Origin: Rhizophagus clarus
Taxonomy: Eukaryota; Glomeromycota; Glomeromycetes; Glomerales; Glomeraceae
Direction of reading: 5' to 3'
DNA: 64,000 bases
Assembly: GCA_015698045.1 (NCBI GenBank)
Contig: BLAL01000194.1
Coordinates: 1,426,001-1,490,000, forward strand
The position numbers and the translations under genes were made by a program. Positions 54,086 through 64,000 of this stretch are shown here, piece by piece. How positions within the stretch are numbered: position 1 is the first letter of the stretch; every line of letters begins with the position of its first letter. The notes under the pieces are model-generated. The model saw only the letters and a list, made by a program, of their open reading frames with translations, had not been told where the DNA came from and did not search any database.

Positions 54086-56423
54086 ATGGAATCTATGGAA
54101 TTACTTAAACAAAAAATTAAAGAAAAAGGTGAACAAGTTCGAGCTTTGAAAGCACAAAAAGCTGATCAGAGTTTAGTGGATGCAGAAGTTGCGGCTATAC
54201 AAGAACTTAAAAAACAGTTAAACGGTATCACTAAAGAAGACAACAAGAGTAAAAGTAAAATCTTGTTAAAGGTACCAAAGGTAATGACAATCAGAAATTT
54301 TTCGGAATAATCATGGGGTTTTTCATGTTTAGTTTCTGATTATTATTCTCTTTTGTATTAATAGGGAACACGGGATTACAATGAAATTGAAATGGCTGTT
54401 CGTGAAAGAGTCTTTTCAACTATCATTTCTGTCTTTAAAAGGCACGGTGCTGTCACTATAGATACTCCAGTATTTGAACTAAGAGAAATTCTCACAGGAA
54501 AATATGGTGAAGAAAGCAAATTGATTTATAATCTTGAAGATCAAGGTGGAGAGATATGTTCATTGCGATATGATTTAACGGTAAGTTCGAAAATTCGTAA
54601 CAACTTCAATACCTATCATTGAATACTTAATAACGTATATCAGATGTTATTTATAGGTGCCATTTGCAAGATTTTTGGCTATGAATGGAACACAGAGTAT
54701 CAAACGATATCAGATTGCAAAAGTTTATCGAAGGGATCAACCAGCCATGACTAAAGGGCGCATGCGAGAATTTTATCAATGCGTAAGTATCATTTTTAGT
54801 ATTTTAGTTAATAAGTTTCTAATTTTTCCGATTAAAACACATTCATAATTTAGGATTTTGATATTGCCGGAAATTATGACCCTATGATACCTGATTCTGA
54901 GGTTATTAAAATTATGATTGAATGTTTGTCAGAACTTGATATTGGTAAATTTATTATAAAGGTGAATTATACATTTATTTTCATTTGTTCAAATGAACAT
55001 TTAAAAAGTCACTTATTTTGAAAGCATCATATTTTATTTTTTAGGTTAATCACCGCAAAATTTTGGACGGAATCTTCGAGATTTGCGGAGTTCCAGAGGA
55101 AAATATCAGACCTATATCTTCGGCTGTAGACAAATTAGACAAGGTGAATGGATGTTATTTTGTTTTTGATACTTCCGTAAAAAAAGTTTCCGATTTTTTG
55201 TCACTTGTAAAATAAATTGGATTTTTTAAAATGTAAATAATTTTATATTATTAGTCACCTTGGAAAGATGTCAGAGATGAAATGACAAATGAAAAAGGCT
55301 TAGATCCTATTGTTGCTGATCGAATAGGAGAATATGTTAAATTAAAAGGTAAAGAAAATTGTTAATTCGCATTATTCGAATTTTGGCACTATGATTTATA
55401 TAACGGTTTTATAGGTAGTAAAGATCTATTGGAAAAGCTATTCCAAGACCAGGAATTATGTGCTAACAAAAATGCTAAAAGTGGATTAGATGATTTGGTT
55501 CTTCTTTTCAAATATTTAGAAGTTTTTGGAGTTTTAGATATGGTAATTTATTATTAAACGCAATTTGTATAGCATTTTTTAATTGATTCAGATGTTTATT
55601 AATTATTTATTTACTCCAAGATTTCATTTGACCTTAGTCTTGCAAGAGGCCTAGATTATTATACTGGAATTATTTATGAAGCTATCACTGAACACTCTGG
55701 TCCTCCAAGTGGGAATTAAAAATTATTTTCTTTTTTCGTTAGTGAACTTCTGTTATATAGTTAATCTTACATTATCAATCGTATAGCACTTGAAGATGGT
55801 ACAAGAGTTAAGAGAAAACTAAAGAAAGATTCGGATGAGCTAGATGAAACAACTGTCGGTGTAGGATCAATCGCAGCAGGAGGTCGTTATGATAAACTTG
55901 TTGGCACACTTGTCGGTAAAACAAACAGCGATATACCATGCGTTGGAGTTTCTATCGGCGTGGAGCGAGTATTTTCTATTCTGCTACAAAAATATAAACC
56001 TGAGCAAGTTAAAGCAAATGAAGTGGAAGTCTACGTTATAGCAGTGGGTGATGGGTTGTTAGAAGATCGCATGAAAGTATGCGCAGAATTATGGAATGCC
56101 GGTATTAAGGTTTGTTTCATCAATTCAGCCCAGTTCAGAAGGGAGAACAGAGTGGGTTAATAATCCGTTTAATCGACTTTTTAATTTCTTTTTCATTTTA
56201 GGCTGAATTTATGTACAAAGCAAAACCAAAATTGCAACCTCAATTTTCGATGTGTGACCGATATCAAATTCCATTCGCTGTTATTATTGGAAAAGATGAA
56301 TTAGATATTGGACAAGTTAGAATTAAAGATATGAGATCTAAAGAACAGGGTGTAGGCGGAGGGTTTTCCGTGAAAAGAAGTGATATGGTAGCAGAACTGA
56401 AATTGAGATTAGGAAAACCATAA
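54086..56423 (+). CDS. HTS1: Histidyl-tRNA synthetase
   Basis: Class II synthetase that charges tRNA-His. About nine exons; exon 1 from 54086 encodes a WHEP-like helical hairpin ([21 protein letters not shown]) and a Lys-rich linker ending ILLKVPK, followed after an intron by motif 1 [17 protein letters not shown]. Motif 2 is [26 protein letters not shown]. HisA is [13 protein letters not shown], followed by the [16 protein letters not shown] block. HisB is [14 protein letters not shown] (motif 3). The anticodon-binding domain starts [11 protein letters not shown] and ends with [22 protein letters not shown]. One donor site appears as CCAA|GTGGGA near 55710. A single HARS gene often supplies cytosol and mitochondria in fungi by alternative starts; no clear presequence was seen here. 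Confidence 0.94.
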
Positions 56424-56755
56424 AGTATCCCGAATATAATAATCCGTAAAGAAAAGGCTCATTGTTAAAGTTGAATTTATTATTGTTAATTATAATTATA
56501 AGTGACTTTACATTTATTTTTTTTTTTATAAATCTAGAAGTAATGAGTAATACATGAAAAAAATTTATTTATATTATCAATATAGTTCTTCATTTTATAA
56601 TTTATAATGATTTCAAAAGAGAAGTCTATAATAATTAATAAAATGTTCCATGAAGTACAAAAAAGATTTTTCTTATGAATAATCTGTAATAATAATAAAT
56701 TCAACCTAAAAAAGAAAATTAACAAAAAAGGCAAATATTAAATTAATTAAATAAA
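56424..56755. other. Convergent spacer
   Basis: 332 bp between the HisRS and Sec9-like 3' ends, AT-rich, with a T run near 56518. No gene is seen. Confidence 0.6.
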
Positions 56756-57860
56756 TTATCTAATTTTCTTTAATGAATGAGTTGTTTTAACAATAGAATT
56801 ATCCACTTTTTCAGTTTTTGAAGAAATTCTATCCAAAGATTCATTTTGATTCCTTATTTCCTGACCAGCCGCGGAAGCCTAAAAATGAGACAAGTTAACA
56901 ATTAATTTATATGTATATATATATGATAATATTATCAAATATTAACAATAGACATACCATAGCGTTTAACCTGGTTAACCCGACCGAAAGTTTATCTAAA
57001 TTATTATCAATTTGATCCTCCATTGCATTATCTTCATCATCAGCTTCAAACTGAAATTTACTTCTCTGAGCTTGTGAGGACTTTCCAGGCTGATAATTAG
57101 TTTGATTTTGGCCTTGTTTCAATGCTGCGTTAATTCTTTGTTGTGATTCCCAATTACCGGCTCTCATATTTTCACGACTAGTTCTCTGTTCTTCTTGCAT
57201 AGCTTGAACACGTGCTAATTCCTTAGCTTCGCGTTTCCCTTTGGTGAATGGATTACTTACGTCAAAACCAAACATAGAACCATTGACCTAATTGGAAATG
57301 AATCAATTTTTAAATATTTTTAAATATTTTAATTATACAAAAAATTTGGTTTAAATTAATACTCACCTTTTTAAGTTTAGAGGCTTGTTCGGATGCTCGC
57401 TCAGCATGTGCATCAGCAAGATCCAATTGACGTTCAGTATAATTAATACGTTCTATAAACGATTTAAAGAAATTACTTTTACACTCAAACGTTAACAAAA
57501 TACTAAATTTTTTTACTACTTACGAGTTTGTTCACCAAGTTTATTTAAAGTATTCTGTCCTGCTTGTTCAGCTTGTTCAAGCATTTGTAACGATTTCAAA
57601 GTCGAGTTTACAGATGCTTGTTTAACACTGTGAATTTGAGATTTAATTTCTTCGACATCTTCTTCGGTTTCTTCTTGTTGAGCGTATGTTGGTTGATAAC
57701 CACCATATTGTGGCTGTTGATAACCACCATACTGTGGCTGTTGATAACCGCCATAAGGAGGTGGTGGTGGATATTGGTTATTGGTATTATTGGTAGCTCC
57801 TCTAAAAAGTTCGTTCTTTGCAGAATTGTCGGTTTGACGGTAACGGCGATAATCATCCAT
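56756..57860 (-). CDS. SEC9: SNAP-25-like Qbc-SNARE, Sec9 type
   Basis: A plasma membrane t-SNARE for exocytosis. Four exons on the minus strand: 57860-57524 first, last ending at 56756 (stop). The N-terminus is Gln/Pro/Tyr-rich with the repeat YGGYQQPQ three times (about residues 35-60). The Qb helix runs from EEIKSQIHSVKQASVNSTLKSL through NYTERQLDLADAHAERA. A linker with FGFDVSNPFTKGKREAKE is typical for Sec9/SNAP-25 fungal members. The Qc helix contains EDQIDNNLDKLSVGLTRLNAM, QEIRNQNESLDRISSKTEKVD (central Gln of the zero layer) and a basic C-terminus HSLKKIR. No transmembrane segment and no cysteine cluster are seen, as in yeast Sec9. The two SNARE helices are seen; the exocytic role is from the family. 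Confidence 0.88.
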
Positions 57861-58564
57861 ATTTAAATATTTCAGAAAGTTGAGAAAATTTTAACAGTAA
57901 AATATTGTATATATATGAATTAAAATCTCTTGCGCAGCAAGATGCAGGCGTAACCATAAATATATTTTGATCTCTAAATTTGGAAAGATGGTTATGTTAT
58001 TTAACTTATATAATCATGTCGACACACTGTCGACACACTGTCGACACTGCCACACCAATTTATTTTAGTAAATTTAGTTACATCGCACAGCGTTTATATA
58101 TAAAATCAAAACTCCGATACAAGAAATCAAAATTATACTTAAAATAGTTATTGGATGGGAGTTATTTCAAGATATCGGTTATTGCTACTAACTTTCAATA
58201 TAAATATATTCGTATATCGAACGAATATCGAAATATGATTTATTCGTACCTAAAATATGAAACATGAAACTACCACCATTTGATTCATTTGATTTGTTTT
58301 GATATGATGATGATTTATTTTGAATGCCAAGAAATCTAATAAAACACACCTCTTTTTTAACAAAAATTTGCTTCATTCTGTCAATCGGCAAACGGAGAAC
58401 TTTGTTATCAAAGAATAAAATAATGCTTTTGAAAAGAGAATTAGTATTAATTAATATTTCAATGATATCTAATATTAACCATAACACAAATATGAGCTTC
58501 ACGTGTTCACGTATTGTGTACCATTCAAAGTTGGTGATAATCAATCAGGGTATATAAATCTGCT
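57861..58564. promoter_or_regulatory. Divergent promoter region of Sec9 and Siw14-like genes
   Basis: A 704-bp spacer between two start codons. It includes a triple 11-bp repeat (listed separately). Two overlapping short frames near 58188-58557, one on each strand, show no domain. Confidence 0.5.
58018..58048. repeat. Three tandem GTCGACACACT units in the shared promoter
   Basis: GTCGACACACT at 58018-58028, again at 58029-58039, then GTCGACACT at 58040-58048. Each contains a palindromic SalI-type GTCGAC. It lies 158 bp upstream of the Sec9 start codon and about 520 bp from the Siw14-like start. The GC-rich unit contrasts with the AT-rich DNA around it and could be a regulatory cluster or a microsatellite. 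Confidence 0.6.
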
Positions 58565-59527
<963 letters not shown>

Positions 59528-59791
59528 TTAATTAAGAAACCACTCATTATTCTAAAGATATTAAAGGAAATAAGCAATGTATTAGTTTTAAAAATTAATT
59601 TCTAAAGAAGAATGTAAAATTTTAAAAATAATACATGCTTAATTAAATAAAAACGTTTAATGGGAAAGATAAATTACACATTTAATAAATATAAAAGTAT
59701 TTGATTTGATAAATCAAAAATATTAACTTAAATTAATCTATTAATAAATTATTTTTAACTTTTAATAAAATTATTGCCCTTAAGAATTTTG

Positions 59792-61112
59792 TTAAAGTGC
59801 CCACCATTTTTCAGTACATGAATACCAATCTAAATCTATATTTAAATAAGAAAGAATTAATTAGTAAAATAATAAATAAAAATTATAATAATAAATATAA
59901 CTAAAAATTTCTTTACCAAAGGTTTTACCAGGATCACAATGACATCTTCCACTTTCATGAAAATCTTTATTGATAGGACAATGTTGATAAGGCGGATGAG
60001 AATAGGCGATATCATTAAAGAAGTGAATTTTTGATTTATTCGTAAATAATGCCAATCCTATTGAATGAACTGGAGCATCACCCCATCTCTCATAAAAAAA
60101 TCCTCCTTCTTTATCTAAATATTCAAAATATTTGATGTATGGTTCACTCCTCCAAAAATTTAAATTTGCAATTTCAAAATTACTCCAAAAATGACATAAA
60201 TTATAATGTTCATCATCTTTTGTAATCCATTTTAAAGCATTATCATCATTAATATAATGAGGGTATTCTTTCATGAAATTTTTGGTAGTATTCCAAAGTG
60301 TTGGTATAGTATTTTCAAATTCATATAATGTTATTGTAAAACCATAATATAAATCATTCTTTTTCATAAATAAAAATGGATCATAATCAATATCACACAT
60401 AAAATCTACAGAAGGTTCTAACCTCCAATAATAATCATATTCAAGTAAAGCCGGATGTCTAAAAAAGAAACCTGAATTAAATCTACACATATGTCTATAT
60501 GATTCCGATCCACCATAAATTATTTGATCTTCCACCGCTTTTTTACGATGTTCAGCTGCTTTCGTTTGATTTATCCAACTTGGATAACTCCACATTTCTT
60601 TCGGTATCACAGCTACGATATTATTGAAAAAAAAAAGAGGAGGGAAAAGTGAGAAATAGAGTGAAAAATGTAATAATATATATAATAATAATAATAATAA
60701 TAAATATATAAAATTTACCATATTTTGTTTCAGATTGAGTGAATGAGCTTGTTTGTTCTTTAAATTTATCAGTAAATTCTACATCATTTAAAAATACATA
60801 AGGATAATTATATTTTTTATTCCATCTATCTTCAAATTGTCTCATAGAGGATTTTAATTGATATAATTCTTCATTTCTCGCTAATACAACTATACATGCG
60901 TTTACTCTAATTGTACGAGAATTTTTTAATAATTCAGGATCTTTATAAGGATTATTATATTCATATTTAAAAAATTTATCACGAATAGTTGGTTTAAATC
61001 CATTATATAAAATAAATAAAATTGATAATATTATTAATAATATTAAAAATCGAATTATTGATGAACGTTGTAATGATATTCGAAATTTATATAGGTTGAT
61101 ATGAATATACAT
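59792..61112 (-). CDS. KRE2: Alpha-1,2-mannosyltransferase, KRE2/MNT1 family (GT15)
   Basis: A Golgi type II membrane enzyme that extends O- and N-linked mannose on fungal proteins. Three exons on the minus strand: about 61112-60721, about 60613-59920 and about 59838-59792. After a short cytoplasmic tail, residues about 20-40 (IIRFLILLIILSILFILYNG) form the signal anchor. Catalytic domain: RVNACIVVLARNEELYQLKSS, YPYVFLNDVEFT, YGGSESYRHMCRFNSGFFFRHPALLEYDYYWRLEP, the YYWRLEPSVDFMCDIDYDP core including EPxVxFxCDI, HFWSNFEIANLNFWRSEPY, FYERWGDAPVHSIGLALF, HFFNDIAYSHPPYQHCP and the final WYSCTEKWW. All family motifs, including the putative nucleophilic Glu in the NFEIA segment, are present. The intron at about 60720-60614 contains an ATT microsatellite. 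A longer upstream frame is built from a homopolymer and was not used as start. Confidence 0.92.
60672..60702. repeat. ATT microsatellite in the mannosyltransferase intron
   Basis: Alternating AAT/TAATA units within the first intron of the KRE2-like gene. It causes a low-complexity Leu/Ile run in a read-through frame. Confidence 0.6.
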
Positions 61113-62816
61113 TATGTTATCAAGAGACGGAGAAAAGGAGAACAAAAAAAAAAAAAAAAAAAAAAAAAATTTTTTTTTTTCAGTTAGGAGAGGTAAAAAA
61201 AAAAAGAATTTTTTTTTAACAGAAAAAGTTAACAAAATTGGTTTAAATTAAAAATAATTTGCCAATCAAGTATTACCGAATTTTCGGCGCATACGACTAA
61301 TAATTATTTGAGTAACAATCCATAGTGAATAAAAAAACATTTAATTAAATACCTTTTGCATAACAACTGAATTTGGAAAGAAAACCGGCAGGATAAAGGT
61401 TTATGCGAATTATAAACGTAATTAATTCAAATTAAGAGAAAAATGATTATTTCTTCGGCTTTTTGGAAAATCACATGTAATAAAAAATTATTTAAACTTT
61501 CCTTTTTTAAGCCCATTTTTATATTTTTCCAACTTATTTTATGATCTAATTCATTATTTATGTCAATTCAATCGATCGTGCAGTTTTTATTTGTTATGTA
61601 AACTTGGTAAATGTGATGTAAGAATTGATGCGGTTATGTAAGATGTAGATCAAAATTTGTTAATGCAGCCGTAAAAAAAAATCTAGAAATCTAGACAAAA
61701 AAAAAAAAAAAAAAAAATTATTCAAAAAAAAAATTTAATGAAAAAATGTTAGTAATGCGGGTTTTGTGTAACAAAGTCTACCGCAGTATTAGTCAAAACC
61801 CCTGATATAGCGATATGTCATTTTATGGGAAAATAAAAATTTATAATAATATATTTGGTATAAATAACCCGGACGATATATACATATTTAGGTAAGGGGG
61901 ACATTATATTCCCGTTCATCCTTGCGAAAATTTATTGTCTACTTAGAAGGTAAATTTACTAGTAACGCCAACCAGTTAAATTATCTCCTGATCTCCACAA
62001 TTTACACAATCATGCGATCATTTATACCCAACAGAGTTTTTTCACATAAAAGAATTGGTGGAGATAAAGGATAAGGCAAGTACCACCGGGATGTGGGATA
62101 ATTGCTCATTTGATAAAATTCAAAATGATCAACATTAGGCTGATCATTTATGAATTTCCCGACCACCCTCACGTGATATAAGGAAAAATAAGTTTTGAAA
62201 AAGGAGATAAAGGTTTTAGGGGACGAAGAATGAGATATGAACGACTTACAGTATCTACATTATTACAAAATTACAATGCAAGTATTTGTCATTATTAATC
62301 ATTTCATATTAATTATTAAATAATGCTGGTCAAAAATTGCAGACAATTACTCAAAAATTTTCAGCAACTTTTTCAAATTTATTTTATTGTTTCTAAATAT
62401 GATAAGATTATGATATATATATTCTTGAGAAAATCCTGATTTAAATCTATTTATCTAAAGCCACAAAAGAATTTTGTTTTGATATTGTTTTGCTTATTAT
62501 GGAATTATGAAAAAAAAAAAAATAACGCCACATTTATATAATATTGAGAAACAATAACAAGTTTTGCAACATAATGTGATTTTTTTTCGTTATTCATCAA
62601 AAAGAAACCCATTTTAATAGAAATAATAACAATAAAAAAAAATAAAATATATTAAAACATTCTTCTCTCTTTAAGATTCTCTTTTTTAAAATAAAATAAA
62701 ATAAAAATAAAACGAAAGTTTCATTGAAATATATATATATTTAAAATCAAAACTATAAATAATTGTTTTATTTACATATTGTACGTAATGTAATAACTGA
62801 ATAATGTATATAAATA

Positions 62817-62851
<35 letters not shown>

Positions 62852-63520
62852 TACATACGACTAAATGCATATTCTATTTTTAAACTCAGTGATGTTACGT
62901 TAATAAGTTATATATGTAGTGACGTCATTCAAACGACCCCTTTCCTAAATTTCCATTATCGGAGACAATTGAAATAATGAAAAAATTTATCGTGTAACAA
63001 TCATGTGATGCAACAAAAATAAATTTTAAGGACAATAACACATTAAGGTTCAAAAAAAAAAAAAAAAAATGTTCTGGGCATCATTGAAAAAGCATGTTTC
63101 TTTTCTTGAATCTAATGTCCAATCAAATCTCAAGTTAACGTCTCCACATCGGAGTGTCTTTTATCAAAATTAAATATATATGATTTTTAGAAACAGTAGA
63201 CCAAAAAAAAAAAAATTTGATACCGCAGTAATTTATTTTAATTGATTAACAAATCATTTTCTATAGGTAGTTTGGTTTCTGATGACGAAAAAGGGGTTCT
63301 GTTTTAATATAAATCGGTTTTATCGCAAAAAAAAAAAAAAATTTAACCAATCTTTCTATTTCGATTTTTTTATCATCGATTTTTTTTTTTTCTCACTTTT
63401 TCAATACTTTTAATATTTTTTTTTTCTTTTTTAAAAGCCGTGCACCGCTGAACGGTATACAGCTATTTAACTTTAATATTTGTAACGACGAATCTTGTCA
63501 TGTTATAGTCGCCAAAAAAA
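61113..63520. other. 2.4-kb AT-rich spacer
   Basis: Contains several poly-A/T tracts (for example 61146-61168, 61697-61717, 63053-63069), a long (TA)n block (62816-62842) and no gene-like frame. A TGACGTCA word at 62920-62927 is a perfect CRE-like palindrome about 590 bp before the next start codon. The final 150 bp are T-rich leader sequence of the following gene. Confidence 0.55.
62816..62842. repeat. (TA)n microsatellite
   Basis: About 13 uninterrupted AT dinucleotides within a longer TA-biased stretch that continues to 62850. Confidence 0.85.
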
Positions 63521-64000
63521 ATGAACCGAAATAAACAGCTTTACGCCCACGCTGCAGCGCAGCAAAAAAATAATAAAGCTTCTCATACTAATAATCCACA
63601 CCATCAAAATCAACAACACCACCACCAACAGGTGCCTCAACAAAATCAAGCTTCAGGTCCTTCTACATCCTCAAATTTTTCTTCATCCGCTAACGGAAAG
63701 TCACAAACGAAGCCACAGGCACAGCATAATTCGACTATGGGTAATGGTAATACTGGTCGTTCTGCTTCGATCAAACCACTGAAGAGCAACGTACAACTGC
63801 CACTTAATGGTCATGCTTGGGAAACTTCACGTAAGCATATTCATGAATTAATAATATTTGTTAATAAACTTCTCATTACTCAACGTATATTATAAAAAAA
63901 AAAAAAAAATTTTTTTTTTTTTTTTTTTTTCTATTTATAGCGACGTCTCTTGTATTTGGATCAATAAAAAATAAGCCTGACGCTCCAATATCTTCATTAC
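63521..64000 (+). CDS. Q/N/H-rich protein, 5' end only, runs off the window
   Basis: Exon 1 63521-63830 (ATG preceded by AAAAAA) and exon 2 from 63941, joined at TCA C|CG. The first 100 residues are disordered: NNPHHQNQQHHHQQVPQQNQ, then Ser-rich (STSSNFSSSANGKS). The conserved-looking part starts at the end of the window with TSPTSLVFGSIKNKPDAPIS. A V.FGSI motif after a Q/N-rich arm is seen in fungal translation initiation factor eIF4G and in some mRNA-binding proteins, so eIF4G is one candidate, but the evidence is weak. The start codon and intron are well supported; the function is not. Confidence 0.65.

Noticed and set aside
62920-62927. TGACGTCA palindrome as a CRE promoter element
   Set aside because: It is a perfect word but about 590 bp from the next start codon and single, so a regulatory role cannot be supported.

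Overview
The window looks like nuclear DNA of an AT-rich, intron-dense fungus. The best fit is an arbuscular mycorrhizal fungus of the Glomeromycotina, Rhizophagus-like. The evidence is very AT-rich spacers with long A/T runs, many short GT..AG introns, fungal-type genes (homocitrate synthase of the alpha-aminoadipate lysine route, a KRE2/MNT1-type mannosyltransferase, a Siw14-type phosphatase, an NCA-1-like calcium pump), and a kinase whose N-terminal domain resembles the expanded Rhizophagus kinase family. The genus call is an inference from style. No rRNA, tRNA or CRISPR was seen.

Layout. Positions 1-23.6 kb are gene-poor and accessory. They hold a single-exon BCS1-like AAA ATPase with a long Lys/Glu tail (3.7-5.9 kb), a kinase relic, a hairpin element, an intact six-exon nucleoside hydrolase (9.5-11.2 kb) and a decayed duplicate of it (16.4-17.8 kb). 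Between the two copies lie an extremely AT-rich desert and two inverted-repeat elements. Further on are an orphan coiled-coil gene, a broken minus-strand gene and a TKL-like kinase with DFG changed to HLG. Positions 23.6-61.1 kb are a dense housekeeping block: SERCA-type Ca2+ ATPase, PDX1 (vitamin B6), Aladin nucleoporin, ribosomal protein L26, homocitrate synthase, LAMTOR2/p14, PSMD5, TrpRS, PNKP, KDM8-like JmjC, ALY/Yra1, P4 flippase, HisRS, Sec9-like SNARE, Siw14-like phosphatase and KRE2/MNT1. The last 2.9 kb is an AT-rich spacer followed by the start of a Q/N-rich protein that runs off the window.

The genes do not form a single pathway. Several themes recur: protein synthesis and quality control (RPL26, two tRNA synthetases, PSMD5), nuclear export (Aladin, ALY), membrane traffic and lipid asymmetry (flippase, Sec9, Ca2+ pump, mannosyltransferase) and nutrient/TORC1 signalling (LAMTOR2, Siw14). 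Several genes are head-to-head with short shared promoters: Aladin/RPL26, PSMD5/TrpRS, PNKP/KDM8 and Sec9/Siw14.

Points most worth a second look: the HLG pseudokinase; the nucleoside hydrolase duplication, where one copy carries a MITE with an 8-bp target duplication that the other lacks; an apparent frame break in PDX1 exon 1; a membrane-anchor-like N-terminus on TrpRS; and an 11-nt micro-exon in the flippase gene.
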